A DNA stretch of 64,000 nt from Orthonyx spaldingii (lineage: Eukaryota > Chordata > Aves > Passeriformes > Orthonychidae). The notes under the pieces were generated by a model, which worked only from the letters and a program-made list of their open reading frames with translations, had not been told where the DNA came from and searched no databases. Location of the stretch: the NCBI GenBank assembly GCA_013397795.1, contig VZTJ01003574.1, positions 4,682,034-4,746,033 of the forward strand, written 5' to 3'. Shown here one piece after another: positions 13,649 to 27,040 of the stretch. Numbering within the stretch: position 1 is the first letter of the stretch; every line of letters starts with the position of its first letter. A program made the position numbers and the translations under genes.

Positions 13649-14990
13649 AGCAAGATAATTGCCAATTAAATAATTAAATAATCAATGTATTTCTAAGCAA
13701 CTGTTCTGTGATTACTCTGCATTGTGTTTACTGAAAGTAGTGTTAGAAAAGGGGCAAAAAGAAATGAAATTTGTATTGTCCTAAACTCCAATTAGTCAAC
13801 AGCAATTTTCTTGCTTTAAGAAGTTTGCTTCCTTTTCTTCCAGTGCCACAGGAGGTTTATTCCAGCTGGACCACAGAAAACAAATTCCAGGAATGATGAA
13901 ATGCAAAATATCCTGACCTCCTTGGAGAGTAATACTGTTTACCTGCCAAGTGAAAGGCTTTCAGCCAGCTGGATCATTTATTTTTAACTATCACTAAATA
14001 GAAGAGAAAATGGCTCCAGGCACTTCAGAAAACAAAGGAAATTAAACATTTAATTGCCTTTGTAATCAAATAGACTTGATATTACTATTTTGTTCTGTAG
14101 TATCTTTCAGCACCTTTTTCCCTAATAATATCTCGAATAGAAATGCTAGAGTCTTTCTAAGTTCAGGGCAAAAAGCTTAATAATTTCTTACCTGGGTAGC
14201 CTGACAAGACACCACGGACCTGGTGTAAAACTTCTCTTTAACTAAATTTGTTAAATCTAACCAAGAATTTCAGAATAAATCCTTATAATCAAGCATCTCT
14301 ACTCAGACTTATTGTGTAACTTCACTTCTATATTCTCCTATACTAAATCCTCTTTCCAAAGTTTGTTCAAAATGAAACTATGCTGAAAGTTATCCCCACG
14401 GCAGAAGATTGATAACTACATATCTACCTACAAAAGAAAGTATGCTCACCCTTTTTATTGTATTAAACTCAATTGTATGAGACAAAATACCAGAACACTG
14501 TTATTACTGATGCACAGATACATTTTTCTGTCCTGAAGCCTGATTCAGTGCAAGCACCTGATAAAACCATTCAATGAATAAATTAATGCACTGTAGCCAA
14601 TTACAAATGATGCCCAAAAGTAGCATACTTCCACCAGCCAGAATTCAAATTTTATTTCAGCAGAAATAATGCAAATACTTGCAATAGCTTCAGCTAATTA
14701 GACTTTTCAGCACATTGATGGTTTTCCTGGCTCTTACTCTGTGAGGCAGAAAAATCAAAATTTATCTGACATACAAGAAAACCATCGAAATGTGCTTCCT
14801 TAGAAGTTACAGGAAAAGGAAGCACTTTTAGACTTTTGAGTTTAAGCTTTACGACCCTTTTGACAGTCTTCATCCCTCTGAACTGGATTTTATTTTCTTA
14901 ATGCAAACTTATATGGTAAAATGGAACCATTTCTGGTTTTTTATATCTGGCACCTTGGATTTTAAGTGCTTCCCAAAGTAAATGACAGCC

Positions 14991-15033
14991 ACGTAACGGA
15001 AGCTTCGTCTATAAAGGTCGGAATAGTCCCGAT
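14991..15033 (+). promoter_or_regulatory. Small CpG cluster with TATAAAGG
   Basis: Five CpGs lie in about 40 bp around a TATA-like CTATAAAGG (15009-15017), inside AT-rich intron. No transcript or reading frame can be attached to it. Confidence 0.2.
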
Positions 15034-15627
15034 CAGATGGTACACCTCAACAGTTTCCTTTTCCCTAATAAAATGTTGCCTTTATTAAACACAAATGAAT
15101 TGTCTCCTAAAATACTCTATAATAAATCTACTTGCCAGTTTTGATATTATGCCTGTATTTGATAGCAGCAGCCCTTGTTGAGAGATCAAAATGTTTCAGT
15201 GTTTGAACAGCTTTTGTGATGTGAGTTACCACAACCTGCTTGTGAACAAAGAGTGTCTGCTCTAGCTCTGCCAACAATTAATTCAGGTTCCCTGTGGGCA
15301 TGGTTCCAGATAGAGGTGTCTTTCTGGAACTTTTTTCCCCCGATTTGGAGAGAGATTCCCTGGTTGAGAGAACCAGGATGAAAGAATGTCTGGAACACAG
15401 ATTGATGGATTTGCCCAGATGATGTCACCGTTCATTGATGAGGTCATGTTATTTATGACTCTGATCGCTCTGTTCGTACTAAGGGAGGGGTTTGGAATAC
15501 AGTCCACACAGGTCATTCATCTTTTAAACTTACAGGGAGAGGTGGAGTTTAAATACAGTTCAAACACAAGCTGAGTGCTGACTTTTCTATAAAAGATGGT
15601 AATTGTATGACTTAGTGAATGTTGTTC

Positions 15628-15680
15628 AAATAAAAAAAAATTTTAAAAAAGAAAATTTAAAAAAAAAAAACCAAAAAAAC
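15628..15680. repeat. A-rich low-complexity tract
   Basis: Runs of A are broken by short T and C steps. No retrocopy was recognised upstream. Confidence 0.85.
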
Positions 15681-18600
15681 CCTTCCTAGATGATGGCTCT
15701 CAGTTGCTTACCTAGCAAGTAACATCCTAAATAACTGGAACAGCTGGGGTACCAGTAACCTTTGATGAACTGGGAAAGCATAGACACAACTCACTATTAG
15801 GTGGCAATACACAAGAGCCCAAAAAATAAAGCAAGGATCAGAGCAGAAGTCTGAGGTGTTCTCAAAAATTGGTCCAGATGCAATACAAGAAATTAAATCA
15901 TTATTATAAAGCTAGGGGTTTTTTATTTTCAACTTTATTGTGTCAATCAGCACAGCAGCTACAGAGTAGAAAGTGTGCATGTATAAAAAAAGCACATATA
16001 AAGAAAATTTTTTTAAGCACATCAAAATTCATACCTCCTTAGATAACAAATGAAGGACCTCTTGTAACTCCTAAGGGGGTTCTACAATAGCCTGATTTTT
16101 GCCCACTGAAACATACATATCAAAAAATGGCATTTTAGTCTATTCAATACAGAACCTTTAACTCCACTTTTTGGTAAATGCTCTTAACAAAAGAGATGAG
16201 CTCCCTTTTACTTGCTTTCTATAAAAATTATCTCTGACCTAGAGGTACTACAGAACACCTACAATAATACTATAATGCAAACTTTAGACGTTCAAAAACC
16301 TAAAGCTGAATAGTTGCTTTTAGCATATAACCAAATCATACAGAAATATTGCATTGAAAACAACACAAAGAACACAGATTATTGATGGATGTGAAGTTTT
16401 ACCCATCTGAAGAAAGTCCTATGCCATTATTCAAACCCAAGATTCCACAGAATTTAACTTAGTTATATAGGAAATTCCTAGAGTTATAGTGGCACCAATC
16501 CTACTACCCCTTATTAACAGATACTTTGCACAGGTTTCAAAGACAATTTCTATTTCAGAGTGAAGTTCTCTTCATCAAGGTAACCATTGAAGGAACTTCA
16601 AGATCACTTTGCACATTGGGATATTCACGTGCAGTTACAACATGAACATTAAGTGAAGCTCTTTTATTATTATCTCAATAAAAACTACAAAAGTGTAGTA
16701 TCTTGCATATACGAAACTGCGAGGCACATATTGAACAAGTTATTTTACTCATGCATTTAAGTAATGTGGGTGCTTCACAAATTACTGTGACACAGATCAT
16801 AAAATTAAGACAGAACAAGGAAATTACAATATAATGCTGATGACATTATTTAACATGTTTCTAATCTGCTATTTCAATACATTTGCAATTTCTAAAACAC
16901 AAAGGGCTAATCTCTATAGAATAACTCAAGACTAAAATCTCTTTTCTGTGGAGCTTTCCAGGATCTGTGGGGCTATAGAGAGAAAACTGTGGACCTCTCC
17001 TTTCTTTTACAGGTGGAGGACACTTGTCCTGGACACCTCACAGAAGATTCTTATTTTCAGACACACTCAGAGACATCAGAAATTTCCACAGAAGTCCACA
17101 GCGCCTTCATTTCTCACTAGTGGATCGGCTTGCATTAAGTACTAAACCACCATTTTCTCCAATTTTTTTAAATTCCAGGGAGGAGGTGACAAAATACTTT
17201 ACCAATAAACATAGTCTGTAGTTCAGGTAATTCCCACATGCAAACCTAAAGGGTAACATTCATACCCATTTTCTATTGTAAAATAATTGGAGGCTGCCAG
17301 AACCAGCAGGGAAATCTTAGCAAATCCATTCACTTTCCAGGGCATAACAGCCACATAGGCCTTCTAAACTCCATTATTTGCCCAAGGACACCTAGGGAAG
17401 GTATTAGTGTGGGATACATGTACATTTGATAAATTCTGCACCTAGAAGTCTGTTCCCTCTTGCAAAAATAACATTTATACCAGCTTTTCAGGGCATTTGA
17501 GGCTCATTTCAGACCTTCCCAACAGCCGAAAAGCACACAGAAAAAAGCACACAAAAAACCCCATCATCAGTGATTATAACACAGTAAACACTATGCTCAA
17601 ACCTAAAGGTAGTTCCCCTGAATGAATCAAATATAAATTGGGGCTTTCCCCAACCCTTGCAAAAAGATATCAAACTTACTTTTTTTTTATGATACACTTA
17701 TTCTTGCATGCCTCATGGTTTTATTATAGAAAACAAGTGCACAGTAACATATGGTACATCTGTTTCATATTTTGTCTTTCTGCTGTCGTGCTATTTCTCT
17801 CAACATTCAGTAACACACTTCTGTTGGCTCATAATAATTATTTTTAAGCTGCATATGAAACACAGCCTACCTCTACTGTCACTCCAGGGATGTGATATTC
17901 CTCCCTCCTTCCCTCCTCTTACAAATACATAGTGGAATATAAAGATAGCAAAACCAAAATTAAGACAAGAGAAACCAGGAGTCATTATCAAACACTTTAC
18001 ATTCCTTCACTTCCAGAAGTTTGGTTTTGCAAACACTCCTACACTGTAATTCACAGAGGAAGCAATGGCAATAGAAAGGAGATGGCACCAGCAGAAACAA
18101 TAGTTAAAACTCATTTAAGCAAACCCTAATACTTGCTCAAATCTGTACAAAGACATATTCTCCAACTGAATAGGCAACCTCAGGCACAACAGCCATGTGG
18201 AAACATCTGTGAGGCAAAAAGCAGGATGAGAGCTGGGAGAAAGCACTGAGAAAAGAATGGTGAGGAACTGGAACCAGGAACATGGCATCAGCCAACAAAA
18301 GGCACAAGGGGGGAAAAACAGATGACGAAAAGAGGTATTATCTGTAGGGTGAACTTACAGATAGAAGCTCTCTGAGAAACAATGAACCTGGCAGCAGAGA
18401 ATGTGTAATATGTAGAAAAGCTGCACCCAGAAAGGGGCAATAAAAGCCCAACAGGGCAAGTGAGATGGCAGCAGTGAATATGCAAATAGTCAAGGTAAGT
18501 GTGAGCACAGAGAAAATGGAGAGGATGTTTGACACCTGCATCCATACAGAATAGCCTCTAAGTCTCTCAAAAGAGAAGCCATGGTAAAAATATAGAGAGA

Positions 18601-20739
18601 AACCAAAAAGCAACAATCTTTTGTGAATCTGATTCTGGAAGTCGATGGTGCTGTCATTGCATCAAAAATGCAGCAATTAATATAATCCAAAAAAATCTTA
18701 ATTTTTCAAAAATTTGCCTACAGTCTGTCCAAGAAAATCTAAATATTTCTTAGCAGCTGTCTTTTCCTATGGGCTTTAATGTCACATTTCACAATGGGGC
18801 ACTGATTGGCAAACCTGAATGCCACTTTTTAAAATAAATAAACATTCAACAAAAATAACACAGTACTGTTGCTGAAATGCCAATTTTAACTGCAGGACTT
18901 CAAGCCTTCCCATTTCTTCGGGAAGCAGATGGTAGTTTTGCTGGAAAGCGAAGGACTGGGGGTAGTTAGGTTTGGCACACTGAAAATTGGCACCACAAGT
19001 TGAAAACGTTCCATTTCAATTTTGTCACAGGGAAAGATGAATCTATGAGTTAGGTCATAAACGGTGAAGTAGAAGTTAAAGGAGCTTTTAACTCTCCAGC
19101 CACTTCACCATTAAAAAGTCTGAACAGTTTCCTCTTATGACACATTTTACAGTGTGCTGTAAATACCATAAATTAATAAACTACTCCAGTTCTGACTTGA
19201 GGGCCTCTTACTGTTCCTTCCCTGTTCTTTGTGCACAACCACCAAAATAACTGCACTCTAATAACAAGATGGCATGTGTATATTTTAAAAAGAAAGTAAA
19301 TTATTCTCATCAAGAAAGGTGTTTTAGGCACACGTTGAGCAAATACAGTGTTATTTACAGGAGAAAAAGGGTTTTTAGACATTCATTGATCCAACTGATA
19401 CGATAGATGATCTCATGTCAGTGCTATATTTCATATTTCAATAGAACTAAAACATATGGCTTTCAGTAGGTTCTTTTATGAATTGGACTGTTGACAAAAA
19501 CAAGCTTTCCAGATATGCCATTGGCACTCCACTAAACTGAAATATTATTATATTCCCACATACCAACATAACAACCTCAATATGCTTCCTAGCTGTATGG
19601 GAAGTCCTTCACACATAAAAAAACAATATGTGTTTATAGATATCTAATCAGAAAATACAAAGTCCTATGAAATTGACTCTACAGCATGATTCAGGATCCC
19701 AGTAGAAAGTGTACAGTAGAACTTTCAAAGAATGCTCTAGAAACCAACAAAAAAAATCTGGATTTTTACAGATAATGTTTCAGGAACTTTTATTTTTCAC
19801 TCATAAAAGGAGAGCTTGGTCATACTTTCTCAGTATTTTAACAGCAAATAAACAGGGCATTACTAATATACAACATAAAATGAATTACCAACTCTCTTCC
19901 TCCTGGTTACTTCACAGTCATGAAAATGTAGGAGTGTAAGGCTATAGAGTGTGCATTGCATCACTGTTTCAAAACTTATATTTTACTTTAGAATGGGATT
20001 TTGCAAGACCTTAAAAGAATTTCACAGCACGAATTCAATAGCTAAATTTAGTGAGATCCGCTCCCAATTTCCCCAGGCATTTTTCACAACCTCCCTTCAA
20101 AGCATTAAGTACAAGCTTGCACAAACTAATTTTAAAAAGAACATTCTTCTCTATCTCAAGACAAGATATATGAAAATACATTGCTTATCTCAAAAGTGGC
20201 ATTGTTTGGGTAGCATTCACTCCAATTCAAGGAAGGACAAAACAGGGCCTTCAGACACACCAGCTTCCTTCCTGTATCAAGACTCTTTCCCATTCCAGAT
20301 GTACTCAGAAGTTACCCTCCTATCTGCTATTAGATTTGGGTTGTTTCCTTTATTACAGTACAAGCAGCAGCAGTTACCAAAGAGATATAAAAATTACCAA
20401 AAATCACAATTTTTCAACTCACTCTCATTTTTATTACTAGGTATTTATAGTTGCACCATTATTTTTTTTCCACAGCCCTCATCTCTCACCATACATTCAT
20501 TCAGTGCTGACAGACGTGTCATTCCTCAACCACATATGTATTTATGCCACCAGCTTCAGTGCACAGTAAGAATGATATAAACAGTCTCAAGGCAGAGCAA
20601 ATTCAATTATAGGCATGCAGCTAAAATATAGCACAGCATACCTAATGAAACTATTTCTCAAATTCTTCAAAGTAAATGTTTCTGCAATCATGTTATAAAC
20701 ATTCTTAAAGTAGAGCAACCTCAAAATGATCACTTAATA

Positions 20740-21085
20740 TTTTTTTTTTTTTTCAGATGGGTCATATCCTGCCAATTTTTGTGGTAAGCCACTGGCTTCT
20801 TTTTGCCATGCCTGCACAATACCCAGAGTATCTCAAAACGAAGCAGGGAAAATTCAGCACCTTCACAAATGACAGCAGCCCTGAGCTGCCATGGAGCTGC
20901 TGGTAAAGCACCAGCCTGGACACGCTGCAGGGATTCAGGGATGGCAGCAGCTGCCAGCCCTGGGCCCTCACCCATCACCAGAGCCTTGGCCACGAGAGGC
21001 ACCTCTCAGCAACCAGAGGCACCAGCCACAGCAGCCAAGCACCCCCGTGCTGACAGCCCCGCAGAGCCGGCAGCTGGGAGGTGAC
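20740..21085 (-). pseudogene. GC-rich block with poly(A)-like edge, possible retrocopy
   Basis: A block of about 330 bp, much richer in GC than its surroundings, ends on the minus strand in an uninterrupted A run (20753-20740). A sharply bounded GC-rich insert with an A tail in AT-rich intron is the usual look of a reverse-transcribed copy. Against this, I see no AATAAA before the tail and no target-site duplication, and no parent gene is recognised. Read on the plus strand, the same T run plus CAG (20754-20756) looks like a splice acceptor followed at once by an ATG frame of 49 codons (20757-20906). Confidence 0.3.
20853..20880 (+). promoter_or_regulatory. Possible split REST/NRSF element
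   Basis: A perfect left half-site TTCAGCACC (20853-20861) is followed eight bases later by TGACAGCAGCC, close to the right half GGACAGCGCC. The resulting spacing falls in the wide-gap class described for REST. ERC2 is a neuronal gene, so such a site is plausible. The right half is imperfect. Confidence 0.25.
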
Positions 21086-22009
21086 AAATGTTCAGGTGAT
21101 AAAATTTCTTAGTGGTAGACATGACTTCACCCAATAGAAACTACTTGAGACCAAGGGATTTGACCCATCAAATACACACCTCCTTCTCCACCTAATGAAA
21201 CGTGCAAATGAACATTCTGGTATTACTCTAATACGTTGGAAGAAGTCCGTTTTATACATGTTAAAAAAGATATCAGTCTGAATATTTTGTGAAAAGAAAG
21301 TTAAATTAGTGTGAAAAATATAAAGCGAAATTTGCAGAAACATTCCCTATTTCATGTTATAGAAGGAATTACTCTAGGGATTAATTTATGTTCTTATTCA
21401 CAACCATTTTTCTAATACAGTCATTAAATTCTGTTTTATGAATCACTGTTCTCATCTGGGCTAAAGCAATTAAGTTCTCAAGACAGAACAGTAGGTGTGC
21501 TAGTGCTAATTAATATTCCCCTGAGGCGGGCCTAGAGTTTGCCTGTGCCTCCAGTACACCTGAGGTTGGCATTAATCAAGGTAACAATTCTTTCTTGGCA
21601 TCCCTCTGAAGGAACAAACAGGGCACTCAGGATCAAGTTTCTTTCCATTGTGCCCTCTTTGGGCTCTCCCTGCCCCAGTCCTGAGATGTGGTGCTACCTT
21701 CCCTTGCAACCAGAATTTCACCCAACAAACTGCAGTGCTTCCCACCTAATCCATGTTAAGGAGTCAATACAACGTGATTTTGGCAGTTTCAGGTGACCTC
21801 TTCAGGAACTGACTACTGATGTGGTAAAATCTGATAACACAGGAAGAAAGCAGTCTGTACATGTGGCACTTAAGACAATACCTAAGAAAAACCTTTCTGA
21901 GTTCGTACCAAACCCTGAAAGCACAGTTCTGGCTGTTTCTGTACGCCAGCTATATTTTTCCTCCCTTTTAATGCCTTACCATCCATTGCTCCAGTGACAA
22001 AATATTACT

Positions 22010-22075
22010 AAAAAAAAAAAAAAAAAAAAGAAAAAAAAANATATTAAAAAAAAAAAAAAAAAAAAGCAAAAAAAG
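22010..22075. repeat. Poly(A) tract with one ambiguous base
   Basis: Two A runs of about 20 flank a short AT interruption and an N at 22040. The N most likely marks a base-calling problem in the homopolymer; the length is unreliable. Confidence 0.9.
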
Positions 22076-25000
22076 ACTTGTTTCTTGTTTGAATACTTCA
22101 CTATTTCAGCCTCTGCCATGAACAAGGCCAAGAAATCTCTTTGTTTTACTCTCCCCACAAGCCTTTGGTGGTTTTGTGTGGTAGGTTTTTTTATAAGAAA
22201 CATTTCAGTTGTGCATTAAAAAGAGTTTCATGTTTTCCAGTTATGCTAGTGATGGATGTACTGTATATAAATATAGACAACTTCTGTTTCTCCTGTTGTT
22301 TTAGATTTGTTATGTTAGCCTGTTCTTATTGTGTATAAAGCTCTGTTCCCGTATGCACAGGTAGGAAGGTGCATTAACAAAGAAATTTTTTCATCCTTTC
22401 CTGTTATATTAACAGCCAGAAAATACTGAAGTGTTATAATTTTTAAGTCTTTAGATTTTGCTTTACTTCATTAATTCAAAGTTCACAGAAAACATGCAAC
22501 TTGTAAAAATTCTACTTAGCATTCTTACACAAAATTTCAAAAGCTTGGAAGTTTCTGTAAAAGATCTTCCATCTCATAACAGTTTATGCAATTAAAGATA
22601 TGCCACAGAAGGTGGGGGGGACCAAACAAAGAACCCAAGCCCCTGAGATTGCTGGTTTCCTGGTACAGGGGCAGTAGTCAGTCTTGAAAGTACTTTTGTG
22701 TGTCAAGATATTTTTAGTCTCACAAAGAAGGATGCTGGAATTGCCAAAGGCTGCCAACTGTCTAATGGAAGCAGAGAACACTATGGATATCTAATAGTCA
22801 AAATCATCAATGTAAAACTGGATTTCAATAAATGGACTTCTGAAAAATGCCTCCATACTTCTATGGTATTTTGACAAGTGTCAGAAGAAATACCTTATTA
22901 CTTTGGTCCATTTCATTGCAAATAACGTCACCCATTCTTGAACCTATTCATGTTTCAGTTTACAAAACAGGAACTCACCATGAAAAGTAAGAGATGCTGC
23001 AAGGACTGTAAAAAGACATCCAAGGTACTAGACCAGCACCCACTCCAGACATTTGTGCATTTTTTCATATCATAACCATTCTATTAGCAAGGAGAAAGCT
23101 ACTTACGCTCAGGCACACCTGAAAAGTGAGTCGAGGTATACCAAGAGCATAAACAAGAATAGATTTAGTATCAACTTAGAATATTACTCTGCAGATTCCA
23201 GATCATCAGTTACAAGTGGAAAAAAAAAAAAAAAAACAAAAGGCAAATTAAATTCACAGTAAGGAATCAGATACACCAAAAAGAAACCATTTCCTGTATT
23301 CCTCTAAGCACAATCACTGTTCTGGTGTCCTACTGATATGAAACCACCCAGATTATATTTTAGTAATCAATAACTGTAAAGAGGTAAGTTTCAATACAGG
23401 ATAATATTAGTAAAAGTTTAATGAGAATATTTATTTACTACAACTTACAGTGCTCTTAAAGGTCAGATTTGGGTTCAGTTTTGATAAGATTTAATCATTA
23501 AATCCCTTACAGCACAGCAAGAAACCATTCAACTAAAACAGAGAGAGCCAGTCTGAGCTGATGGAAAGCTGATGTGGTATTTCACACTAGAAAAAGCAAA
23601 GTCTCAGTCACTAAAGTATAAAAATACTTTTTCATGATTGATGAAGGCAAATTAAGTTATTTGATGGCAGAGATCCATATTCAAAAGCAATGCAGGAATG
23701 AAATTCACTGGATGCTGTGAAACCTTTGCCAATAGGGTTTCTGAACATCAAGTTTTACACTAGATCCAAGAGGCTAAGTCCAAAAAAGAACATGTTTATC
23801 CAGTGAGTATTTCCAGACACCCAGACATGACAGAGCATAAACTCCTTTACCTGCTGTACAGGGGTTTTTGTTTCTGAAATTAAACTTCTCAAATACAGGC
23901 ACTTGTAAAGCATTTATTTCTTACATACTTAGTACAGCACAGCTAAATTATTTTCAAGAGTCTATATAAAGAACTGAACCCTCCACTTTTAACAGCAAAT
24001 GTTGCTAAGGCCTCTTGGTTTGCTGTGTCATTCAGGTTTTGCCCAGCTTAAAGGAAAACAAACTGAAGTAGAATAGCACTACCAAACCTGTGAGACCATG
24101 TCCAGACCCATTTATTTCATTACTGAGGTACTAGATAGATAAAAAGAGTAAACTGCTGAAGCAAAAGAATCTACAGGAAAAACAGCAGAAGGTGGAAAGG
24201 CAGTAAAAGAAAAAGCTGTAGCATCTCAAAAACAGAGACAGATCAGGAGAGGTACTTCATACACAAGAATTATCAATTTAAAATGCAAAGTTAAACAGTA
24301 CAGCCATGCACAGGCAGAGCTTAAAAATACCAGTACAGCAAATGTGCACACGTATATTTATTCCTTCTAGCATTTATCACAACCTGCTCTGTTTTCCTTC
24401 AGATTCTTATCTGGCAGCTTAGTAAGTGGAATTGTGAACTGCAGAAGGGTGTACAGTTCCCCACCCTGGCACACCACAACAAGTGCTACTACATGTGTTG
24501 AGCATTACTATGCAAACTGCCAAAGCTACTGCTGGGTCCTCCTGAATCCCAACCTTTCTTCTTTCAGCTGTTTTACATGGGTTTCATGGAAGATAAGTAA
24601 ACATTGTGGTAAAATTTCTTGAAATGTAAAAAATACTAATATCTTATTTGAAATTAAGCTTCATCGACATTTGATATTACAGGAGATCTCCTCCCTGAAG
24701 CAACCTGTAGTTGTAAATTACCCAGTTGTAAATTCACCTACAGAGTAGCAGGAAGTGTGACACACGTTGGCCCAAAACCACTCAACTTCTGGGTAAGATT
24801 TCACAGAAAAGCAAAAGGAAGTGAATTTATAAAACAAACTATTAGTTAAGTTAATCATTCTAAATTATGAAGCTCTCTTTAATTGTATGGTCTGCACTGG
24901 TTTTAAGTATCTAACAACTGCAAATGTATTGATCTGAAGTTCACTGTTCGCCTCTGCAGGTGACATGAGAATATTCACCTCCCCCATTCTCCTGTAATAG

Positions 25001-25663
25001 CTGGAGAAAGTGCAAGATTCATGTCCAAAGACAGAATCACTTCTTTATCTGAAGCAGAAACTACTTCTTTACCGATTTTATTTGGATTTTCTTGCTTCAC
25101 AGCTAAAGCATTAAATTTCACAGTTTCAGAATAATTTTATAATAGAAAAGTTCATGTGATCATACTGTTTGGAGTCTTTAATAAGGGCACTTCTTAGTGC
25201 TTCAAGCAAAGAAAGGAACATTTCAAGCCATGGTTATTTTATGTAACAGTTCTTCTCTTTTGGACTGTTGGTGTGGTCTCACCTTTTTATTGGTGTTAAA
25301 AGTGGCTTATTCTTGCCAGAATTTGCAAAAACTTTTCTTCCATGTATAGCTTATGAACTGCAAATTTTAAGTTTTTCTATCCAAAAAAGTGATGCCTGGC
25401 TATTTGAATATCTGTGTGCAGCTGGAAATTCACACTATAAGCAGCAAGTTCAACAACTTGAACTGATACTATTTTCTCTTCTTCATTTATTAGAGAAAGT
25501 AAATTCACTCTGCCTCAGAAGAGCTTGTTGCAGATTATCAGTTTGTTCCTCTTCCCTGAATCGTAAAGAAGGCAGCACGAACCCATTTTGATTAGACAAC
25601 ATCTTGCCAATGGGAAAAAATATTTTTAAATTTGAACAATAGCTTACTAATTGTTATGTTCAT

Positions 25664-25960
25664 TGTGATGGTTCAGAAACCTCTACAAAGCCTTCCCTTG
25701 TGTCCCCATCCATGTTCCCAAATGACAGCTTCAGTTAAACTGATGGTCCTGCAGCACAGCCCTTCACTCCTTGTCCTCACTCATGGAGCAGAGTGACACG
25801 GGGAAAGGGGAGGACAAACCCCTGGGGAACAGCAAACATTGATTTATTTCCTCCTCCTCACACCTAAGCTTTTCATCCTCTCAGATGTGGGTGATGCCTG
25901 CACCAGTTCTTCCCCTGCACAGTGGAACAGAAGGGAACATTGCTTTTAATGACCACACTG
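25664..25960 (+). mobile_element. Possible old LTR or GC-richer unclassified segment
   Basis: It begins TGTGATGGTTC and is clearly GC-richer than its flanks, with LTR-like purine and pyrimidine blocks and a TTGATTTATTTCCTCC stretch. I cannot place it in a named family, and no matching terminal repeat or duplication was seen. Confidence 0.25.
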
Positions 25961-26819
25961 ATCAAAGCATTAACAAAGGGGAGAGAGCTACTTCAGAATT
26001 TGGGAAAAGGTGAGTAGCACACTCTGTCATACAGAACTACTGCCTCAAGACACAGCAGAGCTAGGAGCCAAAGGAAATGCATAATCAAAGCTGAACAGCA
26101 CAACAGAGGAGAGGGAGATAATACTGAATGTGTAAGATGTGTAAATGGTATAAATAAGGAGTTTATACAAATTGACTCACTCTTCTTAATCACACACAAT
26201 CCTGCCGGTAGCCTTTTGCGAGCTGAACTAAAAACAAAAACAGCAGCAAGCCTCATTATGTGTTTTCCTGAATTTTCTACCATCTGGTAAAAATGAGTTA
26301 ATCAATAAAATGAAAGCAAATTCACAGCAAAATAGATTTACTATCATTTTTGCAGTAAAAACTGTTTGTTTCTGCACATTTTAGAATTCCTCATCTGTTA
26401 AGATTACAATTAAAAACAGATTATTACTTATTTTCCTCATACTTTTTTTCTAGAACTAAGTCTTAAAGACTGCAAAAATTAAATTTGTTGTAGACACTAT
26501 TAAGCCAAGATGAGGAAAATAAAACCAACACATATTCCCACAGTAGTAGGAAAAGACTGACCTTAATTAAGACACAGAAAAAAACCCCAACCCTTCAGAT
26601 TATATAAAGACAGAATTTAAAAAACATATTTATGGACACTTGAAAATAAACTGTCCAGGCCAAACACCAAAGACTATATCAGAGCTAAAACACACTATTG
26701 ACCTGCCAAAGAGAGTAATTCAATGGCAAATTGTGTTGTTCACTGCAGTCACAGCATCATCAGTATCCAACATCCTCATGAAGGAGCTATGCACATGTAA
26801 AACCCTTCAAGCATCCCAA

Positions 26820-27040
26820 ATGTGACACTCTGCACCCGCTGAGGCGTGGCCGAAGCAGAGCACAGATATTTAAGGGTTATTTTCAAGCAATCTCAAGTCC
26901 CAAAGGCAGCCAAGGCTCAGCAGCACAGGCTCAGCTGCCCAGCCCGTGGCACCCACCTCCATCCCTGGGGCTCCTCCACACCAGCACAGCACCAGACAGG
27001 AGCCTCAGGGAAGTGACCAGGATCAAAACTAACCCATGGG
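26820..27040. other. GC-richer unclassified segment in ERC2 intron
   Basis: The GC content is raised and there are clusters of CAGC and CACC, but no reading frame, known transposon or splice pair is recognisable. It could be a degraded repeat. Confidence 0.4.
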
